Origin: Herbinix hemicellulosilytica
Lineage (GTDB): Bacteria; Bacillota; Clostridia; Lachnospirales; Lachnospiraceae
Length of the DNA stretch: 64,000 nucleotides
NCBI RefSeq assembly: GCF_002904165.1
Contig: NZ_CVTD020000015.1
Coordinates: 1 to 64,000, forward strand
Direction: 5' to 3'
Below the pieces are notes generated by a model. It did not search any database, was not told the origin of the DNA, and was given only the letters and a program-made list of their open reading frames with translations. Every line of letters starts with the position of its first letter. The stretch's first letter is position 1. The translations under genes were made by a program, and so were the position numbers. Shown here piece by piece: positions 56,895 to 64,000 of the stretch.

Positions 56895-58124
56895 TTGGAA
56901 TACGACGTAATTATAGCCGGGGCAGGTGCAGCAGGCCTAGTTGCCGCAATTGCCGCTGCAAGGAAAGGCAAATCGGTTCTGATAATCGAAAAAAACACTA
57001 AAGCAGGCAAGAAAATTCTTGCAACAGGAAACGGCAAATGTAATTTTACTAACCTGCATCAGACTCCGGAATGCTATAGATCTGAAGACAGTAAATTTGC
57101 CATGAAAGTTCTGTCTAATTTTGATCTCAATAAAACATTAAACTTTTTTGAAAATCTTGGTATATTCCCAAAAGAACGAAACGGTTATGTATACCCTTTT
57201 TCCGAACAGGCTTCCAGTGTGGTTTCAGTTCTTTTGATGGAATGCGAAAGACTGAAAGTAGAAATTTCATATAATGAAAAAGTTAAATCGGTTATTCGGC
57301 CCGATTTTACCGTTGTAACAGTAAGACCTGATAATACGGAAGCGATTTATTACGGTAAAAAATTGATAATAGCAACTGGGGGATGTGCCTCACCAAACCT
57401 GGGCTCCGACGGAAGCGGCTATCAACTGGCAAAATCTTTCGGCCATTCAATTGTAAAACCTCTTCCGGCCCTGGTTTCCTTAAAGTCTCCTGATAAATTC
57501 TGTAAGACCGTATCGGGAGTACGTACTCAGGCAAAGGTAACGGCTTATGCATCGTCAAAGCCTCTTTCACAGGAAGAAGGAGAAATTATTTTTACCGATT
57601 ACGGTATTTCAGGAATACCTGTCATGCAGCTTAGCCGCTTTGTTTCCAAAGCTCTGGACAAAAAAGAAGAAGTATTCCTGATTCTGGATTTTTTTAAAGA
57701 ATATACGAATGATGAGCTTAAAAAGCTGCTTACAGTCCGCTGCAGTCAAAATCCTAATAAAACTCTGGAAGAGATGCTGATTGGCTTATTTAACAACAAA
57801 TTAAATTATATTCTGATAAAAGAGGCAAAACTTGATCCGGGGCTCAAATGTAAAAGATTAAGCAAAGCAGATATAAATAAATTAGCCGGGCAAATTAAAA
57901 ATTTTAAAATCAGAATATCCGATACCAATTCATTTGATTTTGCCCAGGTAACCGCGGGAGGAGTATCAACATCAGAAATTAATCCCGATACCTTGGAATC
58001 AAAGAAAAAGAAAAATTTATATTTTGCGGGAGAAATAGTAGATGTTGACGGTACCTGCGGAGGGTATAACCTGCAATGGGCCTGGAGCAGCGGATACATA
58101 GCCGGAAGTAATGCAGCAAAATAA
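56895..58124 (+). CDS. BaiN/HI0933-family flavoprotein (NAD(P)/FAD-dependent oxidoreductase)
   Basis: 409 residues. It starts with the dinucleotide fold VIIAGAGAAGLVAAIAA, then KNTKAGKKILATGNGKCNFTN, the family signature, and ends DFAQVTAGGVSTSEINPDTLE and GEIVDVDGTCGGYNLQWAW. The family holds FAD; one relative, BaiN, reduces bile-acid intermediates, but most members are uncharacterised. The start is TTG 56895, 8 nt after GGGGGG. Confidence 0.9.
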   Translation: MEYDVIIAGAGAAGLVAAIAAARKGKSVLIIEKNTKAGKKILATGNGKCNFTNLHQTPECYRSEDSKFAMKVLSNFDLNKTLNFFENLGIFPKERNGYVYPFSEQASSVVSVLLMECERLKVEISYNEKVKSVIRPDFTVVTVRPDNTEAIYYGKKLIIATGGCASPNLGSDGSGYQLAKSFGHSIVKPLPALVSLKSPDKFCKTVSGVRTQAKVTAYASSKPLSQEEGEIIFTDYGISGIPVMQLSRFVSKALDKKEEVFLILDFFKEYTNDELKKLLTVRCSQNPNKTLEEMLIGLFNNKLNYILIKEAKLDPGLKCKRLSKADINKLAGQIKNFKIRISDTNSFDFAQVTAGGVSTSEINPDTLESKKKKNLYFAGEIVDVDGTCGGYNLQWAWSSGYIAGSNAAK

Positions 58125-58227
58125 TTTTTCTATGGTTATTTAAATTAATGCTGATCTGGTTTATAATTAAAAATTCAATCAATCTTTTTTAATCGAATGT
58201 AATCATATATATACGGAGGAAATTAAC

Positions 58228-59082
58228 GTGCAGGAGAGAAAGGATTTAATAAATAAAAAAAGGATAGTAGTTAAAATAGGTTCTTCATCCCTTACCCATA
58301 TGGAAACCGGAAATTTGAATCTGGATAAGATGGAAAGGCTGGTCAGAATCCTTACCAATCTAAGAAACCAAGGAAAAGATGTAATATTGGTTACCTCCGG
58401 TGCCATCGCCGTAGGAAGAAATGCATTGGGCCTTACGGAAAGACCTAAAGAACGTACTATTAAACAGGCTTGTGCGGCCGTAGGCCAGGCAAGACTTATG
58501 ATGGTTTATCAAAAACTTTTTGCCGAGTATAACCAGATAGCGGCACAGATTCTTATAACAAAACATACTATGCTTAATGATATAAGCAGGACAAACGCCC
58601 AAAATACCTTTAACGAACTGTTAAAAATGGGTGTTATACCGATAGTAAACGAAAACGATACGGTTTCTACCGATGAAATGGATTTCGGAGACAACGACAC
58701 CTTGTCAGCTGTCGTAACCGCTTTAGTCGGAGGAGACTTGCTGATTTTACTGTCTGACATAGACGGATTTTACACGGATGACCCTCATGTGAATAAAGAC
58801 GCCACCCTGATATCCTGTGTTAAAGAAATTGACGACGAACTGATGAAAATGGCCAAATCTTCGACAGGATGCAATCTCGGGACAGGCGGCATGGCAAGCA
58901 AGATATCTGCCGCCAAAATTGCCAATGCTTCCGGCGCAGATATGGTTATAGTAAACGGAGATGATGTTCAAAATATCAACCGTGTAATAGACGGCAAAGA
59001 AGTAGGAACCCTGTTTTTAGCCCATAAAGCAGACAATTTTAACATAATGGATTACTTAAGGACAAAGCAATATAATTCATAA
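58228..59082 (+). CDS. proB: Glutamate 5-kinase
   Basis: 284 residues, an amino acid kinase fold with VVKIGSSSLTH, VTSGAIAVGRNALGL, IPIVNENDTVSTDEMDFGDNDTLSA and LGTGGMASKISAAKIA. It lacks the C-terminal PUA domain seen in E. coli (367 residues). It phosphorylates glutamate for proline synthesis. GTG start after GGAGGAAATTAAC. Confidence 0.95.
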   Translation: MQERKDLINKKRIVVKIGSSSLTHMETGNLNLDKMERLVRILTNLRNQGKDVILVTSGAIAVGRNALGLTERPKERTIKQACAAVGQARLMMVYQKLFAEYNQIAAQILITKHTMLNDISRTNAQNTFNELLKMGVIPIVNENDTVSTDEMDFGDNDTLSAVVTALVGGDLLILLSDIDGFYTDDPHVNKDATLISCVKEIDDELMKMAKSSTGCNLGTGGMASKISAAKIANASGADMVIVNGDDVQNINRVIDGKEVGTLFLAHKADNFNIMDYLRTKQYNS

Positions 59083-59178
59083 AGAAGATGATACAGAAGA
59101 ATTTACAGGATAAATAATCAAAAAGTTAAGTCTTTCACAAAAGCATACATATTTCTGTAACCAAACAGGATGGTATTT

Positions 59179-59751
59179 ATGACAAAAAATGAAATCCGTA
59201 CACTCATGAAAGAAAAAAGAAATAAGCTTTCGGATTACCAAAGGAATGAACTTAATAAAAAAATCCAAGACAGATTATACACCCTGGATTATTTTAAATC
59301 ATACGAAATGTTATTTACCTACGTTTCTTTCGGTTCGGAAGCCGATACTTTAGCCGTTATTGACACTGCTTTGAAAATGGGTAAAAAAGTTTTTGTACCC
59401 AGAGTGGAAGGAAAGGAAATGAACTTCTATGAAATTGACAGCCTAAACGGTCTAATCCGAAGCAAATTCGGGATTTTGGAGCCTGCCGGAAGTAAAAGTC
59501 CTTATCTTTTTGCACCGGATGACGGTAAAAAGCTTATGCTGCTTCCCGGCCTTGCCTTTGACAGAAACGGAAACAGAATAGGATACGGGGCAGGATATTA
59601 TGACAGTTATCTTGGAAGGTATCCGACTAATGGATGGCTAAAAATCGGGCTTGCTTTCAGCTTTCAGGTTACGGATAAGCTTCCGGCTTTCAGTAATGAT
59701 ATAAAGGTAGATTATATAGTAACCGATCAGGAACTGGTCATATGTAAATAA
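59179..59751 (+). CDS. fthC: 5-formyltetrahydrofolate cyclo-ligase
   Basis: 190 residues. It has MTKNEIRTLMKEKRNKL at the start, FTYVSFGSEADT, VPRVEGKEMNFYEI and the ATP loop RIGYGAGYYDSYL. It converts 5-formyl-THF to 5,10-methenyl-THF using ATP. ATG 59179 is 9 nt after CAGGA; ATG 59170 abuts that site. It lies between proB and proA. Confidence 0.92.
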   Translation: MTKNEIRTLMKEKRNKLSDYQRNELNKKIQDRLYTLDYFKSYEMLFTYVSFGSEADTLAVIDTALKMGKKVFVPRVEGKEMNFYEIDSLNGLIRSKFGILEPAGSKSPYLFAPDDGKKLMLLPGLAFDRNGNRIGYGAGYYDSYLGRYPTNGWLKIGLAFSFQVTDKLPAFSNDIKVDYIVTDQELVICK

Positions 59752-59781
59752 TTTTAGAATAAAATCGAGAGGAGGATTTGA

Positions 59782-61029
59782 ATGGATTACTTAAAGGATA
59801 TCGGAATTAGAGCCAAAAATGCTTCCGTAAAGTTAGCCTTAATGCTTCAGGATGAAAAAAACAATGCACTTAAAGCCTGTGCAGCAGCCCTTCTTAACAA
59901 TCAGGATGATATTTTGGCAGCGAATGAAAAGGATGTAAATCGTTCCAGGGAAAACGGCGTTAAGGAATCTCTGATTGACAGGCTTATGCTTTCACCTGCC
60001 AGAATAAAGGCTATGGCTGACGGCCTGCTTGAGGTATGCGCCCTTCACGATCCTATAGGTGAAGTATTATCCATGAAAGTAAGGCCTAACGGCCTTGTTA
60101 TAGGAGAAAAGAGAGTCCCTTTGGGTGTAATAGGCATGATCTATGAATCCCGTCCCAATGTTACAGCCGATGCTTTCGGATTATGCTTTAAAACCGGCAA
60201 TGCGGTAATTCTTCGTGGCGGAAGCGATGCCATAGAATCCAACAAAGCTATAGTTAAAGCTTTGCATCAGGGCTTAAAAGAATCCGGTATAACAGAGGAT
60301 GCGGTTTTGCTTATAGAAGATACATCCAGAGAACTGGTTAATAAAATGATGAGAATGAATGAATATATAGATGTATTAATTCCCAGAGGCGGATACAGCC
60401 TTATACAGTCAGTAAAGGAAAACAGCAGCATTCCCGTCATTGAAACCGGTACAGGCAACTGTCATGTTTATGTGGACGAATTTGCCAATTTTGAAATGGC
60501 TTTGGATATAATTGATAACGCAAAGACACAGAGGTTAGGGGTATGCAATGCCTGTGAATCCCTGGTTATTCACGAAAAAATAAGTGAGTCCTTTATACCT
60601 TTGGTTTATGAAAGGCTTAGTGCAAAGGGAGTAGAAATCAGGGCCGACGAAAAAGGCTGCGCTATATGCCCGGGCTGCGTACCTGCCACAGAAGAGGACT
60701 TTTATGCGGAATATCTGGATAAAATCATCTCCTTAAAAGTGGTCGCAAATCTGGATGAAGCCATTGCCCATATCAACAAATATAATACCAAACATTCAGA
60801 TGCCATAATTACCGATAATTACAATAACGCCATGCGCTTCCTAAACGAAATCGATGCTGCAGCCGTTTATGTCAATGCTTCCACCAGGTTTACGGACGGC
60901 AACGAATTCGGTTTCGGTGCCGAAATCGGAATCAGCACTCAAAAACTTCATGCAAGAGGCCCTATGGGTCTCAAAGCCTTAACCACTACGAAATTTATTA
61001 TTTTCGGTAACGGCCAGATCAGAAAGTAA
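59782..61029 (+). CDS. proA: Gamma-glutamyl phosphate reductase
   Basis: 415 residues, aldehyde dehydrogenase fold, with [45 protein letters not shown] and a catalytic Cys in [14 protein letters not shown]. The C-terminal [20 protein letters not shown] is typical. It makes glutamate semialdehyde from glutamyl phosphate. GAGAGGAGGATTTGA before the ATG. It works with proB. Confidence 0.97.
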   Translation: MDYLKDIGIRAKNASVKLALMLQDEKNNALKACAAALLNNQDDILAANEKDVNRSRENGVKESLIDRLMLSPARIKAMADGLLEVCALHDPIGEVLSMKVRPNGLVIGEKRVPLGVIGMIYESRPNVTADAFGLCFKTGNAVILRGGSDAIESNKAIVKALHQGLKESGITEDAVLLIEDTSRELVNKMMRMNEYIDVLIPRGGYSLIQSVKENSSIPVIETGTGNCHVYVDEFANFEMALDIIDNAKTQRLGVCNACESLVIHEKISESFIPLVYERLSAKGVEIRADEKGCAICPGCVPATEEDFYAEYLDKIISLKVVANLDEAIAHINKYNTKHSDAIITDNYNNAMRFLNEIDAAAVYVNASTRFTDGNEFGFGAEIGISTQKLHARGPMGLKALTTTKFIIFGNGQIRK

Positions 61030-61051
61030 TGCCGGCCTTTAAATAAAATAT

Positions 61052-61117
61052 TAATTTGGCGTATAAAAAGTAATACTTTAAAAATTTTAACTTAACATAA
61101 AAGTATTACTTACGCTA
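61052..61117. terminator. Hairpin between proA and hflK
   Basis: AGTAATACTTT (from 61069) pairs with AAAGTATTACT (ending 61110), and the pairing extends outward through GCGTA/TACGC after a 5-nt bulge. Most likely a terminator after proA, although the T-tract is weak. Confidence 0.5.
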
Positions 61118-61185
61118 ATTATTTTACATAGTTTTACCCAACAATTTTACTATTCAATTTCAGTAAGAAAGAAGGTGTTTTACTA

Positions 61186-62151
61186 ATGGTTGAAAAAAGG
61201 ATATATGAATTTCCCTCAACTGATTTTAGAAGTTTTCTAAAGAAATTTAAAAATATAATGCTTGCAGTAATTCTGCTTTTAGCGTTGTTTATATTGTCAT
61301 TAAATTCATTTTATACAATTAAAGAACAGGAACAGGCGGTTGTAACAACTTTCGGAAAAGCAACGGCTGTCTCGGAAGCGGGCCTTCATTTTAAAATTCC
61401 TTTTATCCAAAAAATAAAAAAGGTCGATGCCACAATAAAAGGCTTTCCCATCGGTTACGATGAGGCAACCGACAAGACCATTGAAGCAGAGTCACTAATG
61501 ATTACCAGAGATTTTAATTTTGTCAATGTCGATTTTTATCTGGAATATAAGGTTTCCGATCCGATAAAGTATCTTTATGCTTCATCGGACCCCGAAACCA
61601 TACTGAAAAATATGGCCCAAAGCAATATCCGCACTATAGTCGGAAGTTATAATGTTGACAGTGTCTTAACCGACGGCAAATACGAAATCCAATCCAAAAT
61701 CAAGGATTCTATCGTGGCAAATCTTCTGGAACATGATATAGGCCTTATGCTTGTTAATATTACCATTCAGGATTCAGAGCCTCCTACAGAGCAGGTTATG
61801 GAAGCCTTTAAATCGGTTGAAACAGCCAAGCAAGGTAAAGAAACCGCCATCAACAATGCCAATAAATACAGAAATGAAAAACTGCCTCAGGCAAAGGCGG
61901 AAGTGGACAGAATCCTTCAGCAGGCCCAATCGGAAAAAGCCAAGAGGATTAACGAAGCAGAGGCTGCTGTAGCCAGATTCAATGAAATGTATGAAGAATA
62001 CATTAAGAATCCTTATATTACAAAAGAAAGAATGTATTATGAAGCAATGGAAGAGATTCTTCCTTCCCTCAAAGTTATTATAGACAACGGTGAAGGGGAT
62101 ATAAATAAACTGCTTCCTCTTGATTCTCTTACGGAAGGAGGAAATGAATAA
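61186..62151 (+). CDS. hflK: HflK-type SPFH membrane protein
   Basis: 321 residues. One membrane helix (about 25-46) is followed by an SPFH domain with TIKEQEQAVVTTFGKA and a coiled coil (about 215-275) that includes EAKNA/KAKRINEAEAAVARFNE-like segments. HflK and HflC form a complex that surrounds and regulates the FtsH protease. RBS GAAAGAAGGTG. It overlaps hflC by one base (TAATG). Confidence 0.92.
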   Translation: MVEKRIYEFPSTDFRSFLKKFKNIMLAVILLLALFILSLNSFYTIKEQEQAVVTTFGKATAVSEAGLHFKIPFIQKIKKVDATIKGFPIGYDEATDKTIEAESLMITRDFNFVNVDFYLEYKVSDPIKYLYASSDPETILKNMAQSNIRTIVGSYNVDSVLTDGKYEIQSKIKDSIVANLLEHDIGLMLVNITIQDSEPPTEQVMEAFKSVETAKQGKETAINNANKYRNEKLPQAKAEVDRILQQAQSEKAKRINEAEAAVARFNEMYEEYIKNPYITKERMYYEAMEEILPSLKVIIDNGEGDINKLLPLDSLTEGGNE

Positions 62152-63035
62152 TGGCAAGGAAAGTTAAAGGTATTGTCGGGATATTGTTTTTGATTATAAT
62201 AATCGGAGTAATTATAATCGGGTCCAACGCCCTTGTTATTACAAACGAAGATGAATATACCCTTATTAAAAGGTTTGGGAAAATAGAAAGAGTCATAGAC
62301 AGTGCAGGCTTATCATTTAAGACCCCTTTTGTTGAAACGGTCGATAAACTTCCTAAAAGCATTCAATTTTATGATATGCCTCAGTCAGACGTAATAACAG
62401 TCGATAAAAAAGCTATGGTTGCAGATTCTTATGTCTTATGGAAAATAACCGATCCGGTTTTATTTGCCCAGACCTTAAATTCCTCCTTGGTTCTGGCTGA
62501 GAGCAGAATTAATACCATAGTATACAATGCCATGAAAAATGTTATCAGCCGCAATACCCAAAATGAGGTTATAAGCGGAAGAGACGGTGAGTTAAATGCT
62601 GCTTTTATGAATGATATCGGCGACAGCATGAAGCAATACGGCATTGAACTTATCACCGTAGAAAATAAGCATCTGGATTTACCCAGTGATAACAAGAATG
62701 CGGTATTCGAAAGAATGATTTCAGAAAGAGCCCAGATGGCTGCAACATATACAGCAGAAGGCGAATCTGAGGCTCAGATGATCCGTAACAGCACCGACAG
62801 AGAGATAGAAATAAGCATATCAGATGCCCAAAAAGAAGCGGCAAAAATAATTGCCGAAGGTGAAGCGGAATATATGAGAATATTGTCCGAAGCATATTCC
62901 GATAGCTCAAAAAGTGATTTTTATACCTTTATAAGAGCTTTAGACGCGGCAAGAACATCTTTTGCCGGTTCGGATAAGACCGTTATCTTATCTAAAGATT
63001 CACCGATAGCACAGATTTTTTACAATCTGGATTAA
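62151..63035 (+). CDS. hflC: HflC-type SPFH membrane protein
   Basis: 294 residues. A membrane helix (about 7-28) is followed by an SPFH domain with EDEYTLIKRFGKIERV, LPKSIQFYDMPQSDVITVDKK and a long coiled coil that includes SDAQKEAAKIIAEGEAEYMRILSEAY. It works with HflK around FtsH. The ftsH gene is not in this window. The last base of the hflK stop is the first base of its ATG. Confidence 0.93.
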   Translation: MARKVKGIVGILFLIIIIGVIIIGSNALVITNEDEYTLIKRFGKIERVIDSAGLSFKTPFVETVDKLPKSIQFYDMPQSDVITVDKKAMVADSYVLWKITDPVLFAQTLNSSLVLAESRINTIVYNAMKNVISRNTQNEVISGRDGELNAAFMNDIGDSMKQYGIELITVENKHLDLPSDNKNAVFERMISERAQMAATYTAEGESEAQMIRNSTDREIEISISDAQKEAAKIIAEGEAEYMRILSEAYSDSSKSDFYTFIRALDAARTSFAGSDKTVILSKDSPIAQIFYNLD

Positions 63036-63430
63036 TTGAATAATATCGGATTTAATTAATCTAATAATATAGGATGTAATTAATCTATTCAAAAGGAAAT
63101 TCTTATGAATTTCCTTTTGAAATTTATGCAGATTTCCATACTAACTATTAAGCATATCTTTAGCCAAATACCCATATATTGTAGTGAATATAACCGTTTC
63201 CTTAGGACATAATTTGGATACGCAGCCGGCCAAAAAGCGATTCTATTATAACCACTCAGAGGAATGTTTTCATTGTATTTCTTGGATTCTTAATATTTTA
63301 CGATTTGATATGGTTTTTCGTTATTTGAAACATCCTTTGAAATAATATTTGTTTAAATTTTTATGGGTAATCATAATTTTAAGTTTTAATACCGGCATAA
63401 ATGTAACAGTTCTGAATAGGGAGTCTGCAT
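63036..63430. other. Intergenic DNA with a hairpin and a short direct repeat
   Basis: Besides the hairpin (63089-63120) and a duplicated segment of about 23 bp (around 63040-63085, TAATATCGGAT and TAATATAGGAT units), I see no gene in the rest. Confidence 0.45.
63089..63120. terminator. Hairpin after hflC
   Basis: A perfect 14-bp stem, TCAAAAGGAAATTC (63089-63102) with its complement at 63107-63120, has a TTAT loop. The T-tract is short, so termination efficiency is uncertain. Confidence 0.65.
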
Positions 63431-64000
63431 ATGATTATAGATTTTAATAAGCCTCAATATTCTTATATTGATTTAATTTCCGATGCCAATGCCCTGGCCC
63501 AAACCTATGGCAATATCTTGCAAAATGTCACGATTGGCAAATCCCATGACAATCGTGACATTGTTATGCTAAAACTGGGGACAGGCAAAAAATATATTCT
63601 TTTTTGCGCCGGCGTTCACGGCAGAGAAACCATAAATCCTATTGTACTGTTGAAGATAGCGGAATATTATGCGAAAATATATGAAGAATTTAATAATGCA
63701 ACAGAAAAATTTGAAAATCTTATAAAAAAACCCGATGGGGATGTTCAAAAGCAGTACAACCGGATGATTTTCGGGAAATGTGTGTATGAATTATTACGTA
63801 CATATACAATCCTGATTATTCCTCTTTTAAATCCGGACGGATATATGATATCATTATATGGATACAATGCTATTCAGGATCTTGACCTAAGAAAACGGGT
63901 AAAAAAAATGGGTATCAACCATACCGAATGGAAATATAACGGCCGGGGAGTAGATATTAACCGAAATTTTCCCTGCAGGTCCTGGAAGCCTAAGGGTCCG
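63431..64000 (+). CDS. M14-family zinc carboxypeptidase, cut by the window end
   Basis: The first 190 codons are visible, starting at ATG 63431 (MIIDFNKPQYSY). The zinc motif is HGRE in CAGVHGRETINP, with PLLNPDGYMISLYGYN and NGRGVDINRNFP, the M14 signature. Such proteins include gamma-D-Glu-diamino acid endopeptidases that trim peptidoglycan peptides. No N-terminal signal or LysM domain precedes it, unlike many relatives. The second half, with the catalytic Glu and the last zinc ligand, lies outside the window. Confidence 0.85.
   Translation, partial: MIIDFNKPQYSYIDLISDANALAQTYGNILQNVTIGKSHDNRDIVMLKLGTGKKYILFCAGVHGRETINPIVLLKIAEYYAKIYEEFNNATEKFENLIKKPDGDVQKQYNRMIFGKCVYELLRTYTILIIPLLNPDGYMISLYGYNAIQDLDLRKRVKKMGINHTEWKYNGRGVDINRNFPCRSWKPKGP

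Noticed and set aside
63036-63088. Short direct repeats as part of a larger array
   Set aside because: Only two copies of about 23 bp with mismatches, consistent with a simple duplication.

Overview
The window is AT-rich, gene-dense chromosomal DNA from an endospore-forming member of the Clostridia. Lachnospiraceae is the best guess. The reasons are sporulation genes (gpr, spoIIP, yqfC, yqfD, a SpoVB-type flippase, a BofC-like protein), strong GGAGG ribosome binding sites with several TTG or GTG starts, HisZ with short-form HisG, a CIRCE-controlled hrcA-grpE-dnaK-dnaJ operon, and gene order shared with Bacillus (holA-rpsT-gpr-spoIIP-lepA-hemW-hrcA-grpE-dnaK-dnaJ-prmA-rsmE, and rpsU-yqfC-yqfD-phoH-HD-ybeY). 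Genus assignment is inference. The family names here come from reading motifs, not from database searches.

Layout. 0-4.3 kb: an Fe-S protein, an EamA transporter, cysteine synthase, and a SPOR-tailed amidase-like protein. 4.4-8.0 kb: yicC-remA-rpoZ (gmk is missing from its usual place), signal peptidase I, holA and tRNA-Ser(CGA). 8.0-9.1 kb: a decayed small gene and non-coding DNA. 9.1-12.9 kb: a radical-SAM aminomutase whose substrate residues match glutamate 2,3-aminomutase, and a large secreted YcdB/SLH-like protein. 13-16 kb: rpsT (minus strand), then gpr and spoIIP. 16.03-16.34 kb: a compact block of inverted and 68-bp tandem repeats. 16.4-28.6 kb: lepA, hemW, the heat-shock operon, prmA, rsmE and a RelQ-type alarmone synthetase. 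28.6-33.5 kb: RNA modification genes (rsmF, rsuA, an RluC/RluD type), a HAD phosphatase and recU. 33.5-39.6 kb: hisZGDBA-hisIE, the last gene carrying an N-terminal HisF-like domain that has lost its catalytic Asp residues. 39.8-42.5 kb: alaS. 42.6-47.2 kb: an MMPL transporter with a secreted partner, divergent from a TetR regulator. 47.3-56.5 kb: rpsU, a second decayed small gene, yqfC-yqfD-phoH, a PgpH-like membrane protein with altered HD ligands, ybeY, a DUF3048 lipoprotein, a SpoVB-like flippase and a BofC-like protein. 56.5-63.0 kb: a MITE-like inverted repeat, a BaiN-type flavoprotein, proB-fthC-proA and hflK-hflC. The window ends inside an M14 carboxypeptidase gene.

Most of the region is housekeeping. 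The points worth a second look are the repeat block at 16.03-16.34 kb, the degenerate PgpH-like protein, the HisF-like/HisIE fusion, the glutamate-type aminomutase, the amidase with a Gly where the catalytic Glu should be, and two small pseudogenes. I did not find a convincing undescribed defence or mobile system. There is no CRISPR array, no intact transposase and no prophage.
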